NCBI RefSeq assembly: GCF_018614035.1
Contig: NZ_JAGGPA010000075.1
Coordinates: 1-64,000, forward strand
DNA from: Streptomyces sp. ISL-96
Lineage (GTDB): Bacteria; Actinomycetota; Actinomycetes; Streptomycetales; Streptomycetaceae
Direction: 5' to 3'
Length of the DNA: 64,000 bases
Within the stretch, counting starts at the first letter, position 1, and every line of letters starts with the position of its first letter. Below are positions 20,224 to 29,031 of this stretch, piece after piece. Below the pieces are notes generated by a model, which did no database searches, was not told the DNA's origin, and worked only from the letters and a program-made list of their open reading frames with translations. The translations under genes were made by a program, and so were the position numbers.

Positions 20224-21246
20224 CTAGGGCTGGGGCGCGTCCGACGGGGGCGGCGGCGGCCACGCATCCCCCCAGTCGATGTCGCGGGCGGCCCGGTAGA
20301 GGTCGCCGTGGCGCTTCTTGGTGACCGTCTCGCGGGTGAGCTCTTCCGGCTTGGTGCACAGCTCCAGCAGGACCATGCCCTTGCGGATCTGCGGCCTGCG
20401 GATCACGCGGTTGGCGGCCGGATCGGCTTCCACGTCGTCGCGGACGGCCGCCACGTAGCTGAACTTCTCGTCCTCGTACGGCAGCGAGCCGCCCTTGACC
20501 TGGCGGTGGAGGGAGGAGCGGCTGACCCGCGCCGAGAAGTGGCACCAGTCGGTGCCGGGCTCGATGGGGCAGGCGCCGCTGTGCGGGCAGGGGGCGGCGA
20601 CGCTCATGCCGGCGTCGATCAGCTGCTGCCTGGCCTCGATGATGCGGAGGTAGCCGTCGGGGGTGCCGGGTTCGACGATCACGACAGCCTGGGCGGCGCG
20701 GGCGGCTTCCGTGACGAGGCTGGCGCGGTCGGCAGCGGTGAGCTCCTTCAGCACGTACGAGATCGTAACGAGATCAGTGCTCTCGATCTGGAGCGCCGAT
20801 CCGATACGAGAGCGCTGCCACGTCGCGGCACGCAGCGCGGGTGACCCGGAGGCCTCGGCGAGTTCCCGGCCGAGCGCGAGGGCGGGCTCAGCCCAGTCGA
20901 TGACCGTACTGGCCGCCTTCTCCTGCCACGCCTCCGCCACGGCCCAGGTCGCGGCGCCGGTACCCCCACCGATGTCCGTGTGCGTCGCCGGGGCCCACTC
21001 CGGGGCCGCGTCGCGCAGTGCGGCGAGTGCGGACCGTACCGCCTCGAAGGTCGCGGGCATCCGGTACGCGGCGTACGCGGCGACGTCGGAGCGGTCGCGG
21101 AGCACGGGGGCGCCGGTGGGGGTGGTCCCCCGGTAGTTCGCGATCAGCCGCTCGACGGCCTGCGCGGCCTGCTTGGGCGGCAGCCCGTCGAGAAGTCCGG
21201 CGAGTGCGCTGCGCAGGGCTTCTGCGGTGGGGAGGGTGGAGTTCAC
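20224..21246 (-). CDS. Rsm22-family methyltransferase
   Basis: 340 residues. The SAM-binding loop is DIGGGTGAATWAVAEAW (about residue 92), followed by VIDWAEPALALGRELA. A Cys-rich block, CPHSGACPIEPGTDWCHF (about 227-244), is the iron-sulfur-type motif of the Rsm22 group, which is linked to small ribosomal subunit assembly or rRNA methylation. The C-terminus is proline-rich. Start ATG 21246 gives the family's usual N-terminus. It is divergent from a lipoprotein-like gene. Confidence 0.9.
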   Translation of the reverse strand: MNSTLPTAEALRSALAGLLDGLPPKQAAQAVERLIANYRGTTPTGAPVLRDRSDVAAYAAYRMPATFEAVRSALAALRDAAPEWAPATHTDIGGGTGAATWAVAEAWQEKAASTVIDWAEPALALGRELAEASGSPALRAATWQRSRIGSALQIESTDLVTISYVLKELTAADRASLVTEAARAAQAVVIVEPGTPDGYLRIIEARQQLIDAGMSVAAPCPHSGACPIEPGTDWCHFSARVSRSSLHRQVKGGSLPYEDEKFSYVAAVRDDVEADPAANRVIRRPQIRKGMVLLELCTKPEELTRETVTKKRHGDLYRAARDIDWGDAWPPPPPSDAPQP

Positions 21247-21378
21247 TGTCGAATTTTAGGCACTTTTGGAGTGCGCCAGGGCCGCCCGCACGAGGGCCGG
21301 GGGCCATGCGGCAGAACTGATCTGCCACTACGCGCAGTTGCTACGCTGACGCCCGTTGACTTGACCGTCGGGGGGACC

Positions 21379-22677
21379 ATGGGACAGCGGGTCGTACGGG
21401 TGGCTCTGGTGGCCGGTGTGGTCGTCCTGGCACTGCTGCTCCTGCTGGCCACGTGCGGCGGCGGCAGCGAGGGCGAGAAAGGGAAGAAGCCCGAGCCTTC
21501 TTCGAAACCCGCGAAGAAGAGCGCGGCCGCCGGGCCCGCGACCCGCTTGGCCGTTCCATCGGCGTACGCCAGCAAACAAGGCTGGCAGATCACCAACGTT
21601 TCGCCGGACTACGCGATCGCCCCGAGCGCGGGGCGGGTCGGGTACCTGGAGCGGGTGTCCGCCACGCGCTTCCGGCTGCGGACGGTAGACGCGGCGAGCG
21701 GCAGGAGGGCGTGGGCGGGCGACGCCTGGCAGCCCTTGTCCGACCCCGCGTACTTTCCCCGGCTGCTGGCCGTGGCCAAGGACGGCCGCGAGCACTTCGT
21801 CGCCTGGTCGTACGGCAAGGTCGGCGAGGACGCGCTGACGTCGGCCGACATGATCGTCGCGCTGGACGTGTACGACGTCGAGACCGGTGCCCAGCGCCGG
21901 GTCGAGCTGCCCTGGCCCGACGCCCCGAGCGTGAACGGCGCCGGCCCCGGCATCCTCGTCAGCGACGGCGGCGCGGAAAGCGCGGTGGTGGACCCGGTGA
22001 CGGGCCGGGTCACTCACACCGCCGCTTCGGACCTCCGCTACCCGAAGGGGTGCGGGGACTGCCGGGTCCAGACGCAGGTGCGGGCGGTGACGGAGAAGGG
22101 CCTGCTGGTGAGTGGCCGCCGTGAGTTCTGGGTCCGGGGCGGCTGGCACAGCCGAAAGACCGCGCCGGCCGGCACGGACGCGGCCTCGGGCGTACCGACG
22201 TCAGTGACGGACGGCCGGATCCTGGCCAGATGGCAGAAGAAGCGGGCGGCGAAGGGCGCGGCCGACTACGACGTATGGGCAGTCCACGACACGACCACGG
22301 GCAAGGTACTGGCGAAGACGGAGTGCCGGAAGCCGGCCATAGAGCCAGGAACACACCCGCAGGCGGCGGTGGCCCCGGAGGGCCGCTACCTCGTGGCGGG
22401 CAGCCTGGGCTTCGACCTGGAGACGGCCACCGGCCACTGCTTCGAGGAAGCGGACGGCACGAAGCCACTGTCGCTGACGATGGTCACGGACACAGGCCTG
22501 GCCTACGGCACGACGACCACAAACACCCCAGTAGAGGCCGACCTCACCACATCCCGCCCAACAGCCCTCCTACCGAACGTGCACATCCCAACGGCAGAGG
22601 TAGCCGGCACGGCCCTATTCCCCTGGACCGACCGCAAGGACCGCCCCCACCTGCTCGCATACGCGCGCCGGGGCTGA
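21379..22677 (+). CDS. Membrane-anchored beta-propeller-like protein
   Basis: 432 residues from ATG 21379. An N-terminal hydrophobic segment (VALVAGVVVLALLLLLATC) may act as an anchor, and the following Cys could be lipidated although Thr at -1 is unusual. A Lys/Glu-rich linker is followed by repeated beta-strand-like blocks (for example RLRTVDAASGRRAWAGDAW and MIVALDVYDVETGAQRRVEL) typical of PQQ/WD40-like propellers. Probably extracytoplasmic. No enzymatic motif is visible. Confidence 0.8.
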   Translation: MGQRVVRVALVAGVVVLALLLLLATCGGGSEGEKGKKPEPSSKPAKKSAAAGPATRLAVPSAYASKQGWQITNVSPDYAIAPSAGRVGYLERVSATRFRLRTVDAASGRRAWAGDAWQPLSDPAYFPRLLAVAKDGREHFVAWSYGKVGEDALTSADMIVALDVYDVETGAQRRVELPWPDAPSVNGAGPGILVSDGGAESAVVDPVTGRVTHTAASDLRYPKGCGDCRVQTQVRAVTEKGLLVSGRREFWVRGGWHSRKTAPAGTDAASGVPTSVTDGRILARWQKKRAAKGAADYDVWAVHDTTTGKVLAKTECRKPAIEPGTHPQAAVAPEGRYLVAGSLGFDLETATGHCFEEADGTKPLSLTMVTDTGLAYGTTTTNTPVEADLTTSRPTALLPNVHIPTAEVAGTALFPWTDRKDRPHLLAYARRG

Positions 22678-23025
22678 CGAGCGAGCAGTCCGAGCAGCAA
22701 TCCGCGCCGTCGGATGAGCCGTCATGGGGGAAGCCCCACACTCGCCGGGTCCTGTACTGCACACGGTGTAGGGCCGCCCAGGACAGCCCCCTTGAAAGCC
22801 CCCGTGGCAGCGATGTCCATCTCCGGTTCATGCCTCGCACCGTCCCAGTGGCTCACATTGTGGCGCCCCCTGGCGAACCCTGGCGGTTGGCCGCGGTCGC
22901 CCAATACGGCGGTTGGCGCGAGGTAGGTTGCGTGGAGTTCGGCTCTATCTCTCCCTGAGCGCTCTGCTCGCCGTGAGCAGGGACCCGACTTTGGTCGGGG
23001 GAATGAGAGGGGAGAGCTGAATCTG

Positions 23026-23154
23026 ATGGTGCAACCGAAGAAATTGAGGTTCGGGTGCCGGGGGCGCCAGCCACGAGGCTGGCTTCAGGCAACCGTTGCG
23101 GCCCTCACCGCGGTTACCGCCATCGCGGGGTGTATCGAGCGGTTCATCCACTGA
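23026..23154 (+). CDS. Small membrane peptide ORF (42 aa)
   Basis: ATG 23026 follows a purine-rich ribosome binding site (GAGAGGGGAGAG, ending 9 bases upstream). The peptide has a strongly basic start (MVQPKKLRFGCRGRQPRG) followed by one hydrophobic helix (WLQATVAALTAVTAIAGC) and a short polar end. It is followed by two hairpins, consistent with a short transcription unit. I do not recognise a family; a membrane-active or toxin-like peptide is possible but unproven. Confidence 0.5.
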   Translation: MVQPKKLRFGCRGRQPRGWLQATVAALTAVTAIAGCIERFIH

Positions 23155-23199
23155 CGAGGTGGTGAACCACTAGTGAACCGGACGCTTGGTCGGGCAGAA

Positions 23200-23234
23200 G
23201 TGAGCCCGGCCGCCTGTTAGTCGGCCGGGCTCAC
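23200..23234. terminator. Perfect 13-bp hairpin after the small ORF
   Basis: GTGAGCCCGGCCG (23200-23212) and CGGCCGGGCTCAC (23222-23234) pair perfectly around a 9-base loop. No T-tract follows, so it may be the first half of a tandem terminator or an RNA-stabilising stem. Confidence 0.6.
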
Positions 23235-23249
23235 GGTCCCCTCGCGCGA

Positions 23250-23286
23250 GGCCCGATTTCGGATACCGCCGAAGTCGGGCCTTTGT
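23250..23286. terminator. Hairpin terminator with short T-tract
   Basis: GGCCCGATTTCGG (23250-23262) pairs with CCGAAGTCGGGCC (23269-23281) with one G-T wobble and a 6-base loop, followed by TTTGT. This is a good intrinsic terminator for the upstream small transcription unit. Confidence 0.75.
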
Positions 23287-23924
23287 GCACGCGGGAGTTT
23301 CGGAGACTCCGAGCGGTCGCGGAGTTCGTTCAACAACTGGCGCTCGTCGTTGCACTCACTTTACAGATGGGCTGAGTGACCGCCGGGCGGCCCGTTCACG
23401 TTTTCCCAGGTCATGGGGTGGCGCGAGTCCACTGCGCCCCATGGCGGCGCGTAGCGAATTCAGTGCCTCTTCGAGATTTTCTGCAGGTCAGAGCGATGTG
23501 AGGGTGGCGCGTAAGTACGGCGATGAGTGGCGAAGGGTGGCGCGCCAAAAGGGCAGTCCGGCAAGTCCGTCACGGCTGCCCGATCTCTGACCACAACCCA
23601 CCGAAGGCCGCGCCGGCATTGGTCACGCGGGCCTGCGTGGCGCCCCCTGAGTACGCCGACGGCCCAGCCAAACTGCGGCAGTCCCGGCCGCGTTGACCTC
23701 GATCCAAGCCGATTTCTTGGCGAGGTCGTACGCCAGTCTCACGCAAAGGAACGCACAACGGTGAGCGATGACAGTTGATCGCGAAGGGCCCACCCGCCGA
23801 GAGCGGAAAGGGGCGCCTCCGCCGCCTTGCCGCATGAGGAGGTGGTTCAGGTGGGAACTGGGGCCGCGTCAGCACGACTACGACCTGGGCTGACTCCGCC
23901 CCGTGCCCACGTCACGCCTGGTCA

Positions 23925-24380
23925 CTAACCGGCTGTGCGGTTGAAGCTGGTGATGTTGAGCTTGACTCCCTCCGTGCTCTTAAGCGTCGTGGGGTACTCG
24001 CCCTTCGCGGTCTGGCCAGGCTGCACGTTGGTCTCCAACTGAGATCCGTTCGTCAACCGGGTGCCGCTGGCGTCGACCGCCTCCCAGTCCCACGAGTAGT
24101 TGGACTTCTCGCTGCTGTTGTTCTTAATCGTCCATACGAGCCAGATGTTGGTGATTCCGGCCTGTGAGCGGTCGTCGAGCTGGAAGCTGACGAGGTCCGC
24201 TCGTTCGCTCTTGCCCTGCGGTTCCTGCTTCTCCTCCGGCGGTGTCCTTTCGGTGGTGGTCTCGCCGTTCGGCGCAGGCGTGCTGCTCTCATCGCTGCCG
24301 CATGCGGTACCAAGAGTGAGTCCTGCGGCCGCGACCACCGAGATGAGGGCTGACGAGATTCGGCGGCGGTGCTTGCTCAT
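23925..24380 (-). CDS. Secreted lipoprotein with FxxYD/DUF4352-like domain
   Basis: 151 residues from ATG 24380, eight bases after GGAGG. The signal sequence ends in LTLGTACGS, giving a lipidated Cys at about 27. A Ser/Thr/Glu-rich linker follows, then an immunoglobulin-like beta domain (VSFQLDDRSQAGITNIWLVWTIKN, residues about 65-88, contains the typical pattern) ending in LKSTEGVKLNITSF. Probably displayed on the cell surface. Codon use is less GC-rich than neighbours. Function unknown. Confidence 0.82.
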   Translation of the reverse strand: MSKHRRRISSALISVVAAAGLTLGTACGSDESSTPAPNGETTTERTPPEEKQEPQGKSERADLVSFQLDDRSQAGITNIWLVWTIKNNSSEKSNYSWDWEAVDASGTRLTNGSQLETNVQPGQTAKGEYPTTLKSTEGVKLNITSFNRTAG

Positions 24381-24665
24381 GGCTGATCCCTCCTCGCCAA
24401 TCCCATTTTGCGCACCATTTGACCAAATTTGCGAGCAAAGCTCCACGGAAGGGATCGATCACTCCTGGTTGCCTTCACCCTGGTCCATGCGCCGTAGGCA
24501 CCCCTTTGTAGACGTCAAGAGCAGGCACGCCACATCGATGCGTACAACATGCCCGAAGTTCGAACAAGTGGCCTAATTGGAGCTATAGCGCAATCCACGC
24601 TCCCTGACGCGAGGAGGAGCAAGAGGGCCTTGCCACTGAACTGAACACCAAGCTCCGCACGGGCA

Positions 24666-24896
24666 ATGAGCGCAGCCACGGCGGCTGACCGTGAAGTCAA
24701 CACCATGTACCGGAGATGGGTGTTCCCCTCCGGGGGCGAGGCCCAGGACGTGATCCGGCGGCGTGTTTTGTTCCCGCGGGAGCTGGAGCGTTACGCGGCA
24801 GCCGCAGGGTTTGAGGTCGTGGAGATGGTCGGTGAGTCCGGGGGTACCGGGCTCACCGGGGCGACTGCGTACACCGTGGCCCGGTACACGCGCTGA
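24666..24896 (+). pseudogene. C-terminal remnant of a class I methyltransferase
   Basis: The open frame encodes about 65 credible residues (from RRWVFPSGGEAQDV to AYTVARYTR). FPRELERYAAAAGFEVVEM and LTGATAYTVARY are what the last two strands and helix of a class I SAM-dependent methyltransferase look like. The SAM-binding half is absent: positions 24447-24665 upstream contain no matching sequence. I read it as a 5'-truncated gene. It follows the gene-poor stretch. Confidence 0.6.
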
Positions 24897-24915
24897 CGCG
24901 CCCTGCGCCCGGCCG

Positions 24916-26220
24916 TCACACCGAGGCGGGCGAGCGTCGCCACGGGCGGCACAGGGCCGCGAAGCACGTCAGTGATGCCAGGGCACACGTCAGTTGGACC
25001 ACTGCCATCGGGACCGCCGTCGACTCGCCCGCGATGCCGACCAGGGGCGACGCGATCGCGCCGATCAGGAACGACGACGTACCGAGCAGCGCGGACGCCG
25101 AGCCCGCCGCGTGCGGGGTGCGCATCAGGGCCAGGGCGTTGGTGTTGGGGAGGGCCAGGCCCATCGACGACATCAGTACGAAGAGGCCGGCCGCGACCGG
25201 CACGAGGCCGACCCTGCCGAATACGCCCGTAGTCATCAGGAGCAGGGCCAGGGACGCCAGCGCGATGAGGATCAGCCCCGTTGCCAGCACCTTGTCCATG
25301 CTGACCCGGCCCACCAGCAGCTTGCCGTTGATCTGGCCGACCACGATCAGGCCGACCGAGTTGATGCCGAAGAGCAGGCTGAACGTCTGGGGCGACGCGC
25401 CGTAGATCTCCTGGACGACGAAGGGGGACGCGGCTATGTACGCGAAGAGCGCCGCGAAAGCGAGGCCGCCGGCCAGCACGTAGCCGGTGAACACGCGGTC
25501 CGCGAACAAGGCGCGCATCGTACGGAGAGCCTCGCCCACGCCCCCCTCGTGCCGCCGCTCCACCGGCAGCGTCTCGTGCAGCCACTTCCACACCACGAGG
25601 GTGAGGACGAGGCCGACGCCGGTGAGGACTACGAAGATGCCGCGCCAGTCCGTGAGGCGGAGTACCTGGCCGCCTATGACAGGCGCGATGACCGGCGCGA
25701 CCCCGGAGATCAGCATGAGGGTGGAGAAGAAGCGCGCCATCTCCACGCCGTCGTAGAGGTCACGGACCACCGCCCGCGCGATCACGATGCCCGCCGCCCC
25801 CGCGAGCCCCTGGAGCAGGCGGAAGGCGATCAGGAGCTCGGTGGAGGGCGCGAAGGCGCAGATCGCGGTGGCTACGACGTACACCAGCATGCCGAGGAGA
25901 AGCGGCTTCCGGCGGCCGAACCTGTCGCTCATCGGGCCGACCACCAGCTGCCCCAGCGCCATGCCGGCCAGGCACGCGGTCAGCGTGAGCTGCACCGTCG
26001 CGGCAGGCGAGCGCAGGGATCGCGTGACCTCGGGGAGGGCCGGGAGGTACATGTCCATGGAGAGCGGGGGCAGTGCGGTCAGTCCGCCGAGCACCAGGGT
26101 GACCAGGAGGCTTGTGCGCCGGGCCGTGCGGGCGGAAGCGGCTGGGGCTGCGCTTTCCGCCCCCGTGCCGGATATGTGACCTTGCGTGGACTGGCCTGTC
26201 TCCGGCATTCGCATCTCCAT
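24916..26220 (-). CDS. Bcr/CflA family multidrug efflux MFS transporter
   Basis: 434 residues, twelve hydrophobic segments. LGGLTALPPLSMDMYLPALPEV in helix 1, the GPMSDRFGRRKPLL loop and RLLQGLAGAAGIVIARAVVRDLYDG are hallmarks of the Bcr/CflA drug-proton antiporters. A roughly 35-residue polar N-terminal extension precedes helix 1; the true start could be any of the three Met codons within the first ten residues. It is divergent from the Gfo/Idh/MocA gene with a 68-base gap that shows no clear operator. Confidence 0.93.
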   Translation of the reverse strand: MEMRMPETGQSTQGHISGTGAESAAPAASARTARRTSLLVTLVLGGLTALPPLSMDMYLPALPEVTRSLRSPAATVQLTLTACLAGMALGQLVVGPMSDRFGRRKPLLLGMLVYVVATAICAFAPSTELLIAFRLLQGLAGAAGIVIARAVVRDLYDGVEMARFFSTLMLISGVAPVIAPVIGGQVLRLTDWRGIFVVLTGVGLVLTLVVWKWLHETLPVERRHEGGVGEALRTMRALFADRVFTGYVLAGGLAFAALFAYIAASPFVVQEIYGASPQTFSLLFGINSVGLIVVGQINGKLLVGRVSMDKVLATGLILIALASLALLLMTTGVFGRVGLVPVAAGLFVLMSSMGLALPNTNALALMRTPHAAGSASALLGTSSFLIGAIASPLVGIAGESTAVPMAVVQLTCALASLTCFAALCRPWRRSPASV

Positions 26221-26288
26221 TTCGTTGAATCTGCACCTATGCTCTCAGCTCGTCCAGAGTGGTCGAGACCTTTTTCCTGGGGGCTGGG

Positions 26289-27296
26289 ATGAGCAAGGAA
26301 ACCGTACGGTGGGGCGTGCTGGCGACAGGCGGTATCGCCTCGTCGTTCACCACGGACCTGATGGCGATGCGCGAGACCGACGGCGCGGAGGTCGTCGCGG
26401 TCGCGTCCCGTACGACGGAGAAGGCGAAGGCGTTCGCCGACCGGTTCGGGATACCGCGGGCGTACGGAAGCTGGGCGGAGCTCGCCGCGGACGAGGACAT
26501 CGACGTCGTGTACGTCGCCGGCCCGCACTCCGCGCACCGGGAGGCCGCCGCCCTGTGTCTGGAGGCGGGACGGGCGGTGCTGTGCGAGAAGGCGTTCACG
26601 CTCAACTCGCGCGAGGCGCAGGAGCTGGTCGCCGTGGCCCGGCGCCAGGACCGCTTCCTGATGGAGGCGATGTGGATGTACTGCAACCCCGTCGTCCGGC
26701 GGCTGGCGGAGCTGGTGCGGGACGGTGCGATCGGTGAAGTACGGACCGTACACGCCGACTTCGGGCTCGCCGGGCCGTTCGACGCCGAGCACCGGCTGCG
26801 AGACCCCGCGCTCGGCGGCGGGGCACTCCTTGACCTCGGCGTGTACCCGGTGTCGTTCGCGCATCTGCTGCTGGGCGAGCCCGACCGCGTACAGGCGGAC
26901 GCACTCCTGTCGCCGGAGGGCGTCGACCTGAACACCGGCATGCTGCTCGGGTGGGATTCGGGTGCGACGGCGCTGCTGAGTTGTTCCATCACCGCCGACA
27001 CCCCTATCACGGCGGCCGTGACGGGGACGAAGGGCCGGATCGAGCTCGGGCGCGGCTTCTTCTACCCCGACCGGTTTGTGCTGCACCGGAACGGGGCTCA
27101 GGACCCGGAGGAGTTCACCGCCGGGATCGACAGCCGTCACAGCCTCCAGTACGAAGCCGCCGAGGTCATGCGCTGCCTGCGCGCGGGCGAGAAGGAGTCG
27201 CCGCTCGTGCCGCTGGACGGCAGCCTCGCCGTCATGCGGACACTCGACGCGGTACGCGACCGCATCGGCGTCCGGTACCCGGGCGACGAACGCTAA
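26289..27296 (+). CDS. Gfo/Idh/MocA family oxidoreductase
   Basis: 335 residues from ATG 26289. The N-terminal Rossmann domain begins RWGVLATGGIASSFT, the NAD(P)-binding loop. The conserved EKAFTLN of the family (usually EKP) appears near residue 102 as CEKAFTLN, so Pro is replaced by Ala. The C-terminal domain carries LGGGALLDLGVYPVS, with the Asp and Tyr of the active region. Acts on a sugar or cyclitol, probably by NAD(P)-dependent oxidation. The stop overlaps the convergent phosphatase gene by four bases. Confidence 0.92.
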   Translation: MSKETVRWGVLATGGIASSFTTDLMAMRETDGAEVVAVASRTTEKAKAFADRFGIPRAYGSWAELAADEDIDVVYVAGPHSAHREAAALCLEAGRAVLCEKAFTLNSREAQELVAVARRQDRFLMEAMWMYCNPVVRRLAELVRDGAIGEVRTVHADFGLAGPFDAEHRLRDPALGGGALLDLGVYPVSFAHLLLGEPDRVQADALLSPEGVDLNTGMLLGWDSGATALLSCSITADTPITAAVTGTKGRIELGRGFFYPDRFVLHRNGAQDPEEFTAGIDSRHSLQYEAAEVMRCLRAGEKESPLVPLDGSLAVMRTLDAVRDRIGVRYPGDER

Positions 27297-28939
27297 GCGG
27301 GCTTCAGGCCCGGGTTCCCCGCCTCCGTCACCAGCGACGCCGCCGTCGTCACCGGCGCGCCGGGCGTCGTCACCGCGGACACCGTCCGGAAGTCCGCGCG
27401 CGCCACGTCCTCGCCGAGCGTGACCGTCGTGTAGCCGCGCCTGCCGTTGTAGAACTTCAGGTGGGCGTTGCCCTGCATCAGCCGGTCGTAGTTGGCGGGC
27501 CGCTCCGCGCCGTCCTTGCCGCTGGATATGGAGGTGGTGACGAACTCCGTGCCGACGGTGCGTGAGTCCGCTCCCTCGAAGTCCTTCTTCAGGTCGAAGG
27601 CGTACGAGACATGGACGTCGCCGGTGAGCACCATGAGGTTGTCGACGCCCGCCGCCTCCGCCCCGTCGAGCACCCGCTTGCGCGAGGCCGGATAGCCGTC
27701 CCACGCGTCCATGCTGACCTTCGGGTCGCCCACGCTGCGCCGCCGGGCGAAGGTGACCTGCTGCGGTACGACGTTCCACAGCGCCCGCGACTCGCGCCAG
27801 CCGTCGATCAGCCACCGCTCCTGCTCCGCACCCAGCATGGTGCGCGAAGGGTCCTCGGACTCGGGACCCGGCAGCTGCCAGCCGTCGCCGTACGCCTGGT
27901 TGGAGCGGTACTGGCGGGTGTCGAGGATGTCGAACTGCGCGAGCCGCCCGAAGCGCAGCCGCCGGTAGAGCCGCATGTCGGCGCCGTCGGGCCGCTGCGG
28001 GGCGCGCAGCGGCTGGTTCTCCCAGTAGGCGCGGTACGCCGCCGCCCTACGCAGCAGGAATTCCTCGGGCGGTACGTCGTTCTCGGGGGTTCCGCCCGCG
28101 TAGTTGTTCTCGGTCTCGTGGTCGTCCCAGGTGACGACGAAGGGGTGCGCGGCGTGCGCGGCCATCAGGTCCGGGTCGGACTTGTAGAGGGCGTACCGCA
28201 GCCGGTAGTCCTCCAGCGTGACCGTCTCGCGGTTGAAGTGCGCGGGCAGCCGCCGGTCGGTGTAGGCGCGGGCGCCGCCGACGCCGTTCACCGCGTACTC
28301 GTACAGATAGTCGCCGAGGTGGAAGACGACGTCGAGGTCCTCGTCCGCGAGGTGCTTGTACGGGGTGAAGTAGCCGTCGTGGTACGCCTGGCAGGAGACG
28401 GCGGCGAGCCGCAGCTCGCCGATGTGCGCGTCGCGGGCGGGAGCCGTGCGCGTACGCCCCACGGGGCTGATCCAGTCGCCCGCGCGGAAGCGGTAGTAGT
28501 AGACACGGCCGGGTTCGAGCCCGCCCGCCTCGACCCGCACGCTGTGGTCGAACTCGGGGTGCGCGGTGACGTGGCCGCGCCGGACGGTGCGGCTGAAGCG
28601 GGCGTCGTGCGCGAGTTCCCAGCGCACCTGGACGCGGGCCTGCGGCAGGCCACCGTCCGGTTCGTACGGCTTCGGGGCGAGTCTCGTCCACAGGAGTACG
28701 GAGCCGGGAAGGGGGTCCCCGGACGCGACGCCGAGGGTGAAGGGGTCGTCAGCGATCTTCTTGGCGTCGAACTCCGCGGCCTGGGCGGTCCCCGGGAGAT
28801 TCGTCGCGAAGGCGAGCGCGGCGGCCGCTCCGGTGACGGTGAGGAACCTGCGGCGGTGGATGTGCCGTGCGGCGGCCCGCATTTCGTGGCCGTGACCCGA
28901 TGTGGCCGATGCGCCCAGTACGACCGGTGTGATTGTCAT
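27293..28939 (-). CDS. phoD: Alkaline phosphatase D (PhoD), Tat-exported
   Basis: 548 residues. A twin-arginine signal (HRRRFLTVTG, about 28-37) precedes an AxA-type cleavage region (AQAAEF), so the folded enzyme is exported by Tat. The N-terminal domain (FTLGVASGDPLPGSVLLWTR) and the catalytic domain follow, with metal ligands visible in HLGDYLYEY, TWDDHETENN and VLTGDVHVSYAFD. It releases phosphate from mono- and diesters outside the cell and is usually induced by phosphate starvation through PhoP; I did not find a clear PHO box. Start ATG 28939 follows a GGGAGGGG site closely. Confidence 0.94.
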   Translation of the reverse strand: MTITPVVLGASATSGHGHEMRAAARHIHRRRFLTVTGAAAALAFATNLPGTAQAAEFDAKKIADDPFTLGVASGDPLPGSVLLWTRLAPKPYEPDGGLPQARVQVRWELAHDARFSRTVRRGHVTAHPEFDHSVRVEAGGLEPGRVYYYRFRAGDWISPVGRTRTAPARDAHIGELRLAAVSCQAYHDGYFTPYKHLADEDLDVVFHLGDYLYEYAVNGVGGARAYTDRRLPAHFNRETVTLEDYRLRYALYKSDPDLMAAHAAHPFVVTWDDHETENNYAGGTPENDVPPEEFLLRRAAAYRAYWENQPLRAPQRPDGADMRLYRRLRFGRLAQFDILDTRQYRSNQAYGDGWQLPGPESEDPSRTMLGAEQERWLIDGWRESRALWNVVPQQVTFARRRSVGDPKVSMDAWDGYPASRKRVLDGAEAAGVDNLMVLTGDVHVSYAFDLKKDFEGADSRTVGTEFVTTSISSGKDGAERPANYDRLMQGNAHLKFYNGRRGYTTVTLGEDVARADFRTVSAVTTPGAPVTTAASLVTEAGNPGLKPA

Positions 28940-29005
28940 CTGCCCCTCCCCTGACGGCTGTTGTCAGAGGTATTGGAGTGGCACGGGGCGTCGCCGCGCT
29001 TTCAT

Positions 29006-29020
29006 GTACGTGTCACGTAC
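29006..29020. promoter_or_regulatory. 15-bp palindrome upstream of the SDR gene
   Basis: GTACGTG-T-CACGTAC is a perfect 7-bp inverted repeat with one central base, ending 11 bases before the SDR start at 29032. It also lies in the shared upstream region of the divergent phosphatase gene. Position so close to the start suggests repression. The binder is unknown. Confidence 0.5.
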
Positions 29021-29031
29021 GCTGCTGGGCC

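Larger units (their letters stand above)
22678..23924. other. Gene-poor, lower-GC region
   Basis: About 1.25 kb with no recognisable large gene. It contains the small ORF at 23026, two strong hairpins (23200-23234 and 23250-23281), and small hairpins at about 22970-23000 (CCCGAC-TTTG-GTCGGG). The part from about 23285 to 23900 has weak coding signal in two minus-strand frames (for example RLAYDLAKKSAWIEVNAAG), which could be a decayed gene, but I recognise no family. Confidence 0.6.

Noticed and set aside
22831..22959. Plus-strand ORF of 42 codons starting MPRTVPVAHIV
   Set aside because: No ribosome binding site, no recognised family, and no hairpin directly after it; kept out of the gene list.
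23570..23875. Two overlapping minus-strand frames that look partly protein-like
   Set aside because: Neither matches a family I know and no start signal is clear; could be a decayed gene but the evidence is too weak.
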